64,000 bases of DNA from Rhizorhabdus histidinilytica (GTDB lineage Bacteria > Pseudomonadota > Alphaproteobacteria > Sphingomonadales > Sphingomonadaceae): the NCBI RefSeq assembly GCF_900167915.1, contig NZ_FUYM01000010.1, positions 177,158 to 241,157 of the forward strand. Direction: 5' to 3'. The first letter of the stretch is position 1. Every line of letters begins with the position of its first letter. Position numbers and translations under genes: made by a program. The notes beneath the pieces were generated by a model that made no database searches, was not told where the DNA came from, and worked only from the letters and a program-made list of their open reading frames with translations. Positions 8,367 to 16,338 of this stretch are shown here, piece by piece.

Positions 8367-9127
8367 CCAGTATCAGGATAGAGCGATCGGGCGCCGTCGC
8401 CCGGGTCACCATGGATCGCCCGCCGGTGAATGCGCTGACGCTGGCCGACTATGAGGCGCTCACCGAAGCCTTCGAGGAAATCGGCGGCGATCCGACGATC
8501 AACTGCGTGGTGTTCACCGGGGCGGGAAGCAAGGCCTTCTGCGCCGGCAAGGACCTGCATGAATTCGTGTCGGCCAGGCTCGAGGACGACGAGGCGAATG
8601 CTGTCATCATCCGCCGCACCTTTGCCACGATCCGTCACTGCCCAGTTCCCGTGATCGCCGCCATCAACGGCCCGGCGCTTGGCGCCGGCTGCGTCCTTGC
8701 AGCCGTGTCGGATATCCGGCTGTCGGTGCCGACGGCCACCTTCGGCCTGCCCGAGATCAACATCGGCCGCTGCGGCGGCACCGCGCATGTCGGCCGGCTG
8801 GTCAAGCAGGGGATGCTGCGACGGATGGTCTTCACGGGACGGCCCATAAAGGCGCCGATGGCGCTGGTGACGGGGCTCGTCGACGAGCTGGTCGATCCGG
8901 CCAAGCTTCTCGACACCGCCCATGCCCTCGCAGACGATATCGCGCAGAAAGCGCCTCTGGGCCTGCGCCTGGGCAAGGAGTCGATGAACGCGGCGGAATT
9001 CCTGCCGGTCGACGAGGGCTATGCCCTCGAACAGACCTACAGCACCAAGCTTATGGCGACGGAGGACGCTCGCGAAGCCGTCCGTGCCGTCGTCGAAAAA
9101 CGGGCACCTGTCTTCCGGGGACGCTGA
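8363..9127 (+). CDS. enoyl-CoA hydratase/isomerase family protein
   Basis: A 254-residue crotonase-fold protein. Seen: FTGAGSKAFCAGKDL, the first oxyanion-hole segment; NGPALGAGC, the second; and FGLPEINIG with the Glu at the catalytic position. It probably hydrates or isomerises an unsaturated acyl-CoA. It overlaps the upstream gene by ATGA and the downstream Rieske gene by one base. Its products may connect with the CoA-transferase at 4842. It differs from the hydratase/lyase at 20892, which has the longer feruloyl-CoA type signature. Confidence 0.88.
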   Translation: MTSIRIERSGAVARVTMDRPPVNALTLADYEALTEAFEEIGGDPTINCVVFTGAGSKAFCAGKDLHEFVSARLEDDEANAVIIRRTFATIRHCPVPVIAAINGPALGAGCVLAAVSDIRLSVPTATFGLPEINIGRCGGTAHVGRLVKQGMLRRMVFTGRPIKAPMALVTGLVDELVDPAKLLDTAHALADDIAQKAPLGLRLGKESMNAAEFLPVDEGYALEQTYSTKLMATEDAREAVRAVVEKRAPVFRGR

Positions 9128-10428
9128 TGCTTACGCACGAACAGAACGAACTGCTCACCCGGGTAGGCCCGGGAACGCCGATGGGAACGCTCCTGCGCCA
9201 ATACTGGCTGCCGATCGCGGCCGAGAGCGAGCTGGACGACCGGGCCGTCAAGCCCGTCCGCCTGCTCGGCGAGAATCTGGTGTTGTACAAGGACCTGGGC
9301 GGCCATATCGGCCTGATCGACCGGCACTGCCCGCACCGCCGCGCCGACATGTCCTTCGGTTTCGTGGAGGATTGCGGCCTGCGCTGCAACTATCACGGTT
9401 GGCTGTTCGATGCCGACGGCCGCACCGTCGAACAGCCCTATGAAGATGTCGCGCTGGGCAACGCGCAGGTTCGCGACAAGGTTCGCACGAAGGCCTATCC
9501 GGTCCGCGCGACGGGAGGCCTGCTCTGGGCTTTCCTGGGAACCGGCGAGCCGCCGATCCTGCCGCAATATGAGGCCTTCTCCTGGCCCAACGGCTTCAAG
9601 CAGATCATCATCTCGGAGGTGCCGTGCAACTGGGCTCAGTGCCAGGAGAATTCGATCGATCCGGTGCATTTCGAATGGATGCACTCGAACTGGAGCATAA
9701 GGCTCAAGGGTCAGCGCGGCCCCTATGCTCCCCGCCACGTCAAGATCGACTTCGAGGAATTCGAGCATGGCTTCCTCTACAAGCGTATCCGGGAGGATAC
9801 CGACGAGAAGCATGACCTGTGGACCGTCGGCCGGGTGACGCTCTGGCCGATCGGCGTCTTCCTCGGGGATCATTTCGAATGGCGCGTGCCGATCGACGAT
9901 GAGAACACGCTGAGCATAGCCTGGTCATTCCAGCGCGTGCCGCTGGAGAGCGAGCCCTATGTCCAGGAACGCATCCCCTATTGGTATGGCCCGACCCGCG
10001 ACGCCGATGGCGAGTGGATCTCCAGCCATGTCATGAACCAGGATTTCGTCGCCTGGATCGGCCAGGGCACGATTGCCGACCGTACCAAGGAACATCTCGG
10101 GCGGAGCGATCTGGGCGTCGGGCTGATGCGACGCCAATTGTTCGCCGACGTCAAGGCGGTGGCCGAAGGCCGCGACCCCAAGGGCGTGCTGCGCACCCCG
10201 CCCGAGGGCGGCGTGATCCACCTGCCGATCTCTCATTATGATCGCTATACGCGCGGCCTGCCGCGGGCCGAGCTGCTCGCGCATCCGGTCCTCGGCCGGC
10301 ATCTTCGCGGCTACCCCTATCAGGCGGGGCAGCCACGCGAAGTACAGGAGGCGCTATGGGCGGCAATGGGCGTGACGCCGGAGGAGATGGCCCAGCCGTC
10401 CGCCCGGCAGGCGCCCCAGGCCGCCTGA
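9127..10428 (+). CDS. Rieske non-heme iron oxygenase, large subunit
   Basis: A 433-residue oxygenase component. The Rieske cluster ligands are C68-P-H70 and C87-N-Y-H90, and the mononuclear iron site is visible as NSIDPVHFEWMH around residues 176-187. The length and N-terminus (GTPMGTLLRQYWLP) match the phthalate 4,5-dioxygenase/vanillate demethylase-like group, which needs only a reductase or ferredoxin partner. No such partner is adjacent; the ferredoxin reductase at 30306 belongs to the next cluster. It may hydroxylate or O-demethylate an aromatic ring before extradiol cleavage. It is the last gene of the 7806-10428 operon. Confidence 0.9.
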   Translation: MLTHEQNELLTRVGPGTPMGTLLRQYWLPIAAESELDDRAVKPVRLLGENLVLYKDLGGHIGLIDRHCPHRRADMSFGFVEDCGLRCNYHGWLFDADGRTVEQPYEDVALGNAQVRDKVRTKAYPVRATGGLLWAFLGTGEPPILPQYEAFSWPNGFKQIIISEVPCNWAQCQENSIDPVHFEWMHSNWSIRLKGQRGPYAPRHVKIDFEEFEHGFLYKRIREDTDEKHDLWTVGRVTLWPIGVFLGDHFEWRVPIDDENTLSIAWSFQRVPLESEPYVQERIPYWYGPTRDADGEWISSHVMNQDFVAWIGQGTIADRTKEHLGRSDLGVGLMRRQLFADVKAVAEGRDPKGVLRTPPEGGVIHLPISHYDRYTRGLPRAELLAHPVLGRHLRGYPYQAGQPREVQEALWAAMGVTPEEMAQPSARQAPQAA

Positions 10429-10449
10429 TCCGCGCCCCGCTTCGCCCGC

Positions 10450-11295
10450 TCAGCGCGGGGCCGGGGGTGCGGAAGGGTCAGGCGGCGGGATGAACACATG
10501 CTCGACCATCGCGTAGCGCACGAACCGACCGAAATGCGCGGCGCCGTCGGCGAGCCACGCACGTCGTCCGGGGCTATCGGCTGTCCCGCGGCCCGGCTCG
10601 GCGGGCAACCAGCTCGTCCCGATGATGTCGATCTCGCCGAGCCCGGGAACGGGCGGGATTCCGGGCATCCCTGCGCTACGGACGATCTCGGACAGGACAT
10701 AGCCGCCGAGCCCCGGCACGTCGCGCGACAGGGGGCCATGCACCTCCAGCACATGGCGCACGAAATCCTCGTGCGAGGCACCGGGCTTGCGCGAAATGAG
10801 CGTCATCACCTTGAGTCCGCCGCGCACCGGCGGGACGAAGACATGCTCCCGCGTCGCATAGATGGTGATCGCACCGATATAAGTGGGGGCTGCTGCCAAC
10901 CAGTCGCGCACGAGCGGATTATCGCGCGCCTGGACGGCCCGATCGATGCCGGCCGACTGCCAGGACTCGGTGATGCCGTCGAGCGCGGGCCCCGCCGGCG
11001 CATCGGGGCGGCTGCCGGGATCCGCCACCACTTCGCCGAGCACGAAACCCCGCAGCCCCGGCACCTTGCGCGAACCCGGTCCGTGCTCGCCGAGCCAGCG
11101 GCCGTTGAACTGCTCGACCGTCAGCGGCGGTTTCCGCACGATCAACGAGATCGACTTCCGCAACCCGTCCACCGACGGGGGAGCAGCGACAGCCGCTTTC
11201 GCGGGACTCCGCGTTGCGAGCGCGGACACGAGGCCCATCCCGCCCATGGCCAGCAGATGCCGGCGCGCATATCGGCCAGGCCGGTCCTCGTTCAT
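10450..11295 (-). CDS. Tat-exported protein with two EthD-like domains, paralogue
   Basis: A 281-residue protein with a twin-arginine signal (ARRHLLAMGG, hydrophobic stretch, AKAAVAAP). Two EthD-like repeats follow, marked by FNGRWLGEHGPG and FVRHVLEVHGPL. It has the same design as the protein at 2611, including REHVF segments ending each half, so the two are duplicates. Export to the periplasm is unusual for this fold and suggests action on a compound made outside the cytoplasm, for example by the PQQ dehydrogenase at 23826. It is divergent from another EthD-type gene at 11404 and convergent with the Rieske gene. Confidence 0.8.
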   Translation of the reverse strand: MNEDRPGRYARRHLLAMGGMGLVSALATRSPAKAAVAAPPSVDGLRKSISLIVRKPPLTVEQFNGRWLGEHGPGSRKVPGLRGFVLGEVVADPGSRPDAPAGPALDGITESWQSAGIDRAVQARDNPLVRDWLAAAPTYIGAITIYATREHVFVPPVRGGLKVMTLISRKPGASHEDFVRHVLEVHGPLSRDVPGLGGYVLSEIVRSAGMPGIPPVPGLGEIDIIGTSWLPAEPGRGTADSPGRRAWLADGAAHFGRFVRYAMVEHVFIPPPDPSAPPAPR

Positions 11296-11358
11296 CGCCG
11301 CCTCTCCCGTTCAATATATCTGCGACGGCTCATGCACGGCCCGTCACGTGACAATAAA

Positions 11359-11376
11359 AGGTCTAAAGTATGATCT
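11359..11376. promoter_or_regulatory. candidate operator, cluster site 3
   Basis: AGGTCTAAAGTATGATCT lies in the 108-bp region between two divergent EthD-type genes and ends 27 bp before the start at 11404. The ends AGGTC and GATCT form an imperfect inverted repeat. It is followed by ATAGGTC. Confidence 0.5.
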
Positions 11377-11403
11377 ATAGGTCGTCAATCATGCGGCTGG
11401 CCC

Positions 11404-12057
11404 ATGCCTGACGGCCTCGCCATCGACCTCGAACCGTTTCGCAAGCGGACCGAGTTCATCCGTCGCGCCGACGGCCTAACCCCCGAGGCATTCCTCGACC
11501 ACTGGCATCGTTGCCACGCCCCTCTCCTGCGGCCGCTGGCCGGCCTCAGAGGTCTGGTGCTCAACCTTGTCGACCGCGCACGCAGTCCGGGCGCACCCTA
11601 TGACGCCGTGATCGAACTCTGGTTCGACCCGGCGGCGCGGGACGATACCGATCCCGCGCTGGCCGCGGCAATCGCCGCCGATCGCGCCTTGTTCATGCGG
11701 AACGAGGTCATGCGCTTCCATACGCGCGAGGTCGTCATACGGCCGGTGATCGCGCAGGCGGGACGGCGCCGGGTGAAACGCATCGGGCTGGTCGGCAGGG
11801 CTCCGCAGACGAGCCGGGAGAGTTTCTTCGAGGACTGGGTCCACCAACATGCGCCGCAGGCGAACGAGCAGCCGGGTCTCGAAGGCTATGTGCTCAACCT
11901 GCTCGACCATGAGCAGGGTCCCTGGGACGGCTATGCCGAGCTGTGGTGGACCGACGCGCAGGCCTTCGAGGCGGCCAGTCTCGCGATCAGGAGCACGGTC
12001 GGTGCACGGCTGGGCTTCTTCCATAGCCATGTGCTGCTCTATGTCGACGAACATTAA
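11404..12057 (+). CDS. cytoplasmic protein with two EthD-like domains
   Basis: A 217-residue protein without a signal peptide. Two EthD-like halves are visible: FLDHWHRCHAPLL followed by GLRGLVLNLVD, and FFEDWVHQHAPQA followed by GLEGYVLNLLD. The first half has RKRTEFIRR, similar to the RKP strand of the exported versions. It may be an isomerase or lactone-handling enzyme, as for 4-methylmuconolactone methylisomerase in the same fold. It stands alone between the divergent promoter at 11359 and a convergent transporter gene. Confidence 0.78.
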   Translation: MPDGLAIDLEPFRKRTEFIRRADGLTPEAFLDHWHRCHAPLLRPLAGLRGLVLNLVDRARSPGAPYDAVIELWFDPAARDDTDPALAAAIAADRALFMRNEVMRFHTREVVIRPVIAQAGRRRVKRIGLVGRAPQTSRESFFEDWVHQHAPQANEQPGLEGYVLNLLDHEQGPWDGYAELWWTDAQAFEAASLAIRSTVGARLGFFHSHVLLYVDEH

Positions 12058-12095
12058 GCGATTTCCCCGCCGGCACGGCTCGATGGCTGACCGGC

Positions 12096-13487
12096 TCAGG
12101 CTGACGCGGCCGCGCTTTTCCGCCCCCGGAAGGCGAGCAGGACAGCCGCCGCGCCTATCAGGCATGCCGCTGCATAGACGGGATAGACGATCGCCCGGCC
12201 GAGGTTCATCGCCAGCAGCGCGCCGCCCAGATAGGGGCCGGCGATCGCGCCGAACCGACCGACGCCGATCGCATAGCCTACGCCCGTGCTCCTGAGTTCG
12301 ACGGGATAGAAACGCGTCGCGGCGATGACCACGCCGGTGAAGGTCGCCTCGATCGCGAACAGGGCGACCGCGGCGACGGTGAGCAGCAGCACGGGCTCGG
12401 CCTGGATGAAGCCGAAGATGACGAGACTGGCCGCGCACAGCACGAAGCTGGCACAGGTCGCGCGCGGCGCGCCAATGGCCGAGGCGAAGGTGCCCATCAG
12501 CAACGCACCCATGATCGCCGCGCCGCCGGTGACGACCCCGCTCGCGATCGCGAGCGCCGGCGACACTCCTGCCAGAACGAGGATCTGCGGCTTCCACTGC
12601 GTAAGGAAATAGCTGACGAAATAGCGTGCGAACGCGGCCAGCCAAAGCAGAAGCGTCCTCTTCCGATGCTCTGCGGCGAAAAGCATGCGCACCGTTCCCC
12701 GCCCGGTTCCGCGCGTGGGCGGACGCGACGGAAGCGTCTTGAGCTGCGGCTCGTCCAGGCGAACAAGCAGTGCATTCGCCCGCGCCAGGGCATTGCGAGG
12801 CTGCCTGGTCAGCAGGAAATGCAGCGATTCCGGCAGCAAAAGCACGGAGAGGGCGGCGAGAACCAGGCTCACCATGCCGGCAAAGACGAAGATCGATCGC
12901 CAGCCGAAAGACTCGATGAGCACGGCCCCCACCGCCGCGCCGAGCATCGCGCCCAAGGCAAAGCCGACATGAACCAGCGCGAGGAAGATATTGCCGCGCC
13001 GCTCGGTCGAGAACTCGATCACCATCACGCTCAGCGACGGTACGAGCGCACCGATCCCCAGGCCGGTGACGAAGCGCAGGGCGAGCAACGCCTCGACGGA
13101 GTCGACGGCTGCGATCGCCAGCATCGACACGCCGTTGAGCGCCACCGCCCCTATGATGATGTTGCGCCGGCCTATCCGGTCGGCGAGCGGCGCTATGAAG
13201 ATGGCACCGCAGACCAGCCCCGCCGCGCCGAGGCTGAAGATCAGCCCCATGGTGTCCGGCCCCAGCCGCCAGTCGTGGAGGATCGACGGCGCCGCATAGG
13301 CGATTGCCGACGTATCCAGTCCATCCGAGATGTTGATCAGGATACAGAGGATGATCGTGACGAGTTGCCACGGCTTCAGCGGCCCCGATCGCACGATCTG
13401 TGCGACGCCCGAATGTCCCGCATCCGCCACCGCCCGCTCCTTCTCCTGGCCGCTTCGCCGCCCGGGCGAGGGCATGATCGCATCCAT
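12096..13487 (-). CDS. MFS aromatic acid:H+ symporter (AAHS type), second copy
   Basis: A 463-residue MFS transporter with about 40 polar residues before helix 1. Seen: NISDGLDTSAIAYAAP, the DGxD motif of aromatic acid symporters, and PLADRIGRR after helix 2. It is similar in layout to the transporter at 1075. It is the last gene of an operon that runs from the small open reading frame at 14715 through an NTF2-like gene and a GST. It probably imports an aromatic or related carboxylate. Confidence 0.87.
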   Translation of the reverse strand: MDAIMPSPGRRSGQEKERAVADAGHSGVAQIVRSGPLKPWQLVTIILCILINISDGLDTSAIAYAAPSILHDWRLGPDTMGLIFSLGAAGLVCGAIFIAPLADRIGRRNIIIGAVALNGVSMLAIAAVDSVEALLALRFVTGLGIGALVPSLSVMVIEFSTERRGNIFLALVHVGFALGAMLGAAVGAVLIESFGWRSIFVFAGMVSLVLAALSVLLLPESLHFLLTRQPRNALARANALLVRLDEPQLKTLPSRPPTRGTGRGTVRMLFAAEHRKRTLLLWLAAFARYFVSYFLTQWKPQILVLAGVSPALAIASGVVTGGAAIMGALLMGTFASAIGAPRATCASFVLCAASLVIFGFIQAEPVLLLTVAAVALFAIEATFTGVVIAATRFYPVELRSTGVGYAIGVGRFGAIAGPYLGGALLAMNLGRAIVYPVYAAACLIGAAAVLLAFRGRKSAAASA

Positions 13488-13511
13488 GGCTGCCCTCCGG
13501 CGGCCGGAAGT

Positions 13512-14198
13512 TCATTCCATTTCGTAGAAGCTCAGCGGCCGCTTATTCGCCTCGACCAGCCGGGTGAGGGCGAGCGATGGGCGCTGTGCCATCGCGCTTT
13601 CCCATGCAGCAAGCCTGGGATGTCCGTCGCGCCAGCCGATCTCCGGCATGCGGAAGTCAAGATAGGAGAGCGCGCAGGCGACGGCGACATGACCGATGTC
13701 GGGCCGCTCGGCGGCGAGATCGTCCGCCTCCAGCGTGGCAAGGCAGGCAGCGACCTTCGCCCGATAGGCGAGCAGATGCGCGGTCGAGCGATGACCGTCG
13801 CCACGCCAATGCTCGTCACGGAGAAGCACCGCTGTCTCGGTCATCCCGTCCCCCAGCGCCTGCCGCCGCAGCGCAGGCCATCGCCTTGCCGGATCGCGGG
13901 GGAACATCAGCGCCCTGCCGTCGAGATTGTCGAGATATTCGCAGATCACGCGCGAATCGAACAGGACCAGCGACTCCCCCGCCACGAGCGTGGGAATCTT
14001 GTTGAGTGGATTGTCGTCCATCAGGTCGCGATTGAGCCGGGCCGGACCGACCACGGCCCGCTCGCAGGCGATCCGATCGAGCAGGTCAAGCTCGCGTGCG
14101 ACGACCAGCACCTTGCGCACGAAGGGCGAGCTGGGCGACCAATGCAGCTTCATCGGCGGAAAAGGTGCGGCCACGCCGTCCGGAGCGGGTGCGCTCAT
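13512..14198 (-). CDS. glutathione S-transferase family protein 2
   Basis: A 228-residue GST from ATG 14198, chosen because it overlaps the stop of the upstream gene as ATGA. A second ATG at 14153 gives the paralogue-like N-terminus MKLHWSPSSPFVRKV. Seen: NPLNKIPTLV with the cis-proline region, FDSRVICEYLD, and LSYLDFRMPEIGW in the C-terminal domain. It is closest by eye to the GST at 18153, which shares the NPLNK(I/V)PTLV, RDEH(W/F)RGDGHRSTAHL and FYEME/FYAME segments. These two are recent duplicates. The reaction is unknown; glutathione-dependent ether cleavage or isomerisation fits the surroundings. Confidence 0.85.
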   Translation of the reverse strand: MSAPAPDGVAAPFPPMKLHWSPSSPFVRKVLVVARELDLLDRIACERAVVGPARLNRDLMDDNPLNKIPTLVAGESLVLFDSRVICEYLDNLDGRALMFPRDPARRWPALRRQALGDGMTETAVLLRDEHWRGDGHRSTAHLLAYRAKVAACLATLEADDLAAERPDIGHVAVACALSYLDFRMPEIGWRDGHPRLAAWESAMAQRPSLALTRLVEANKRPLSFYEME

Positions 14199-14647
14199 GG
14201 TGCCGACCGATCGGACCGGGGCGGCTCGAAGGTCGGCACGGCACCGATCGCCCGCAGCACGGCAAGGAGGTTGCGCACGCCCCAATGCTCGACCACCAGC
14301 CCGTCGACCACCCGGTCGATGCAGATCGAGTCCATCTTGATCCGTCGGCCCGACGCCGGATAATCCATCAACCGGCCGCTATGGACCGCCTCGAGGGTCC
14401 AATGCGTGGTGACGAGATCACCTTCGGCTATCTGGCGATGGACGGTCGTCGTGATCTCGCTCATCGCCGCGCGGAAGCGGCGTTCGCGATCCTTCCACAT
14501 CTGCAGGGTCGTGGGTGCGCCGGGGCGGTTGTGATAGACCACATCCTCGGCGATCGCGCGCATCGACTGCTCCATCGGCGCCGCATGTTCCGCATAGTAG
14601 ATCGCGGCGACCGCCTTGATCGCGTCGATCGAGCCGGCGGCGCTCAT
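14195..14647 (-). CDS. NTF2/SnoaL-like protein
   Basis: A 150-residue protein of the cone-shaped NTF2-like fold. The pattern includes YAEHAAPMEQSMRAI, DVVYHNRPGAP, and a C-terminal strand GLVVEHWGVRN. Members include isomerases, cyclases and limonene-epoxide hydrolases. No Arg/Asp pair of the epoxide-hydrolase type as seen in the protein at 40293 is obvious here, so an isomerase, dehydratase or binding role is as likely. It overlaps the small upstream frame and the downstream GST by ATGA at both ends, so the three genes are translationally coupled. Confidence 0.7.
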   Translation of the reverse strand: MSAAGSIDAIKAVAAIYYAEHAAPMEQSMRAIAEDVVYHNRPGAPTTLQMWKDRERRFRAAMSEITTTVHRQIAEGDLVTTHWTLEAVHSGRLMDYPASGRRIKMDSICIDRVVDGLVVEHWGVRNLLAVLRAIGAVPTFEPPRSDRSAP

Positions 14648-14715
14648 GCCGCGCCTCCCCCGATCTCCGCCGCCGTCTCGACGATACGGAAATGCCGCTT
14701 CTCCACCCTTGCCAT
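14644..14715 (-). CDS. 23-residue leader-like small protein
   Basis: MARVEKRHFRIVETAAEIGG plus three residues, starting at ATG 14715. It has a strong ribosome binding site AGGAGAGG spaced 7 nt and its stop overlaps the next start as ATGA. It would be the first translated frame of the NTF2/GST/transporter operon. The sequence is half charged and has no signal or obvious family. It may be a translational-coupling leader, a real small protein, or the remnant of a longer gene. Confidence 0.45.
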   Translation of the reverse strand: MARVEKRHFRIVETAAEIGGGAA

Positions 14716-14764
14716 CGTCGCGCCTCTCCTAGGCCTGCCTCCACTGACGTGCCGTCGCCCTATA

Positions 14765-14782
14765 AGGTCAAAAATATAGCTT
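14765..14782. promoter_or_regulatory. candidate operator, cluster site 4
   Basis: AGGTCAAAAATATAGCTT lies in the 181-bp divergent region between the small-frame/NTF2/GST operon and the LigI-like gene at 14897. It matches 14 of 18 positions with the reverse of the site at 21777 (AAGTCATAAATATAGCTG). Confidence 0.5.
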
Positions 14783-14896
14783 TTCAAGTTATCTGGCTTT
14801 GCCTATTTCCATCCCGCCGGCGGAATGAGCCTCCGGCAAGTCATGCGCAGGCAGCCCCATGGTTTCCCTTGGCGACGATAACGCGCGGTCCTTCTG

Positions 14897-15781
14897 ATGT
14901 CCGGGACCCGTTCGAATCCACCCCCGCTTCCATCACGGCCGCTGGTCGCGCCTCCCGCCGGGGCATGCGATGCACATGCCCATATCTTCGGCCCATTCGC
15001 GCGCTTCCCGCTTGCCGCCGACCGCAGCTACACCCCGCCCGAAGCGACTCCCGAAGCGCATCGGACCATGCTCGATGCGCTCGGCTTCGATCGTGGCGTC
15101 GTCGTCCAGGGTTCAGCGCATGGCGTGGACAATCGCGCCATCGCCGCGGCGCTCGCGGCGGCGCCGGATCGGCTGCGGGGCATCGCCGTCGTTGACGAGA
15201 GCGTGACGGATATGGCGCTCGACGAACTGCGGCGGAGGGGCTTCACCGGGGTTCGCTTCACCCAGGTCAAATCCAGCCGCTATCCCAACGGGATGGCCGG
15301 AGCGAGCGACCTGCGTGCGCTTGCGGCGCTGGCCCCGCGACTGCGGGAACATGGGCTGCACGCCCAGCTGTTCGCCAACGCCGACACCGTGGTCGAGGCT
15401 GGTGAAAACCTGCTGGCACTCGGCCTGCCCATCGTGGTGGACCATATGGGCCGGACCGGCCGGACGGAGTGGGGCGCGACCTCCCCGCTGTACCGGGAAT
15501 TTCTCGCCATGGTCCGCGAAGGGCGCCTGTGGGTGAAGCTGACGATGGTGCGCAGTTCGGCCGCCTATCCGAGCTATGACGACGCGCGCCCCTTTCACGA
15601 GGCGCTGATCGAAGCCAATGCGGACAGGCTGGTCTTCGGATCGGATTGGCCATTGCTCAATCTTGGTGAGCGGACCCCGGACATCGGCCGGCTGGTCGAC
15701 CTGTTCCGCCAGTGGACCGGCGACGATGCCGTGGCCAATCGCATCCTGGTCGACAATCCGGCCGCCCTCTACGGTTTCTGA
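14897..15781 (+). CDS. LigI-like amidohydrolase (2-pyrone/lactone hydrolase family)
   Basis: A 294-residue TIM-barrel protein of the amidohydrolase superfamily. Seen: CDAHAHIFGPFARFP near the N-terminus, RSYTPPEAT, VVDHMGR, and FGSDWP with the catalytic Asp near the C-terminus. The order of these and the 'FGP..FP' segment match 2-pyrone-4,6-dicarboxylate hydrolase (LigI), which opens the pyrone after extradiol cleavage of gallate-type rings. It heads an operon with an EthD-like protein, an alpha/beta-hydrolase-fold protein and a second LigI-like enzyme. The exact lactone cannot be told. Confidence 0.85.
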   Translation: MSGTRSNPPPLPSRPLVAPPAGACDAHAHIFGPFARFPLAADRSYTPPEATPEAHRTMLDALGFDRGVVVQGSAHGVDNRAIAAALAAAPDRLRGIAVVDESVTDMALDELRRRGFTGVRFTQVKSSRYPNGMAGASDLRALAALAPRLREHGLHAQLFANADTVVEAGENLLALGLPIVVDHMGRTGRTEWGATSPLYREFLAMVREGRLWVKLTMVRSSAAYPSYDDARPFHEALIEANADRLVFGSDWPLLNLGERTPDIGRLVDLFRQWTGDDAVANRILVDNPAALYGF

Positions 15782-15806
15782 GGCGGCATCGGTGGCCTGG
15801 GAACCG

Positions 15807-16334
15807 ATGGGGTGGCTTCGAGACGGCGACGGCGACGCCATCACCATAGCCATGACGGAGATCGCGACCGGGGAAAAGCTCCGCGGCTGGTGCGGCGGCC
15901 GGAGCCGGCTCACCGGCGATCCGACCCTTCCGCGACCGACGTGCAGGCTGTCGGTCGGTCCCTCCGTCATGGCGCGAGACGGCGGGTTTTCGTGGCGCGG
16001 CCGCCGGGTTTCCACACATCGCGTGGAGCCGGGAGACGGGCGCGGCCTGGTGTTCGCTTTCATGGATATCTGCGACGACGCCGCCGACGAATTCGAGGAT
16101 TGGTACGAAAGCGAGCACATGCCCCGCCTCGCCGCGTTGCCTGGCATCCTGCGGGCGGGGCGCTACCGCGCATCGCCAGGCAGCGGGCCCGCCCATCTGG
16201 CCTATTATCTGATGGACGATCTCGCGTTGAGCCAATCCCCCCAGTGGATGGCGGCCGCCCGCACGCCCTGGTCGGCGCGCATGCGTCGCTTCACCTCGCT
16301 CTATGCGCGCTATTCCTTCTGGCGGGAGTCCTAG
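15807..16334 (+). CDS. EthD-like/dimeric alpha-beta barrel protein
   Basis: A protein of about 175 residues whose C-terminal half carries FAFMDICDDAADEFEDWYESEHMPRL, the strand-helix pattern of dimeric alpha+beta barrels with the EthD-type W-x-x-E-H. The start is uncertain: ATG 15807 is used, with GTG 15792 and ATG 15852 as options and no clear ribosome binding site at any. The N-terminal 70 residues show no family. It follows the LigI-like gene by 25 nt and precedes the hydrolase by 4 nt, so it is co-transcribed. It is the fourth EthD-like gene of the cluster. Confidence 0.65.
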   Translation: MGWLRDGDGDAITIAMTEIATGEKLRGWCGGRSRLTGDPTLPRPTCRLSVGPSVMARDGGFSWRGRRVSTHRVEPGDGRGLVFAFMDICDDAADEFEDWYESEHMPRLAALPGILRAGRYRASPGSGPAHLAYYLMDDLALSQSPQWMAAARTPWSARMRRFTSLYARYSFWRES

Positions 16335-16338
16335 CGCG

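Noticed and set aside
10431..10461. GCCCCGC/GCGGGGC inverted repeat between the Rieske and EthD genes as a terminator
   Set aside because: A 7-bp stem with a 14-nt loop partly inside a coding region is weak in DNA this GC-rich.
11476..13515. Very long open frame (about 680 codons) on the minus strand over the EthD and transporter genes
   Set aside because: It runs across two well-identified genes in another frame, has Arg/Gly/Ala-rich composition without domains, and is a high-GC shadow.
12666..14363. Open frame of about 565 codons opposite the transporter and GST genes
   Set aside because: Antisense to clear genes, rich in His, Arg and Gln without any motif; explained by GC-rich third positions of the real genes.
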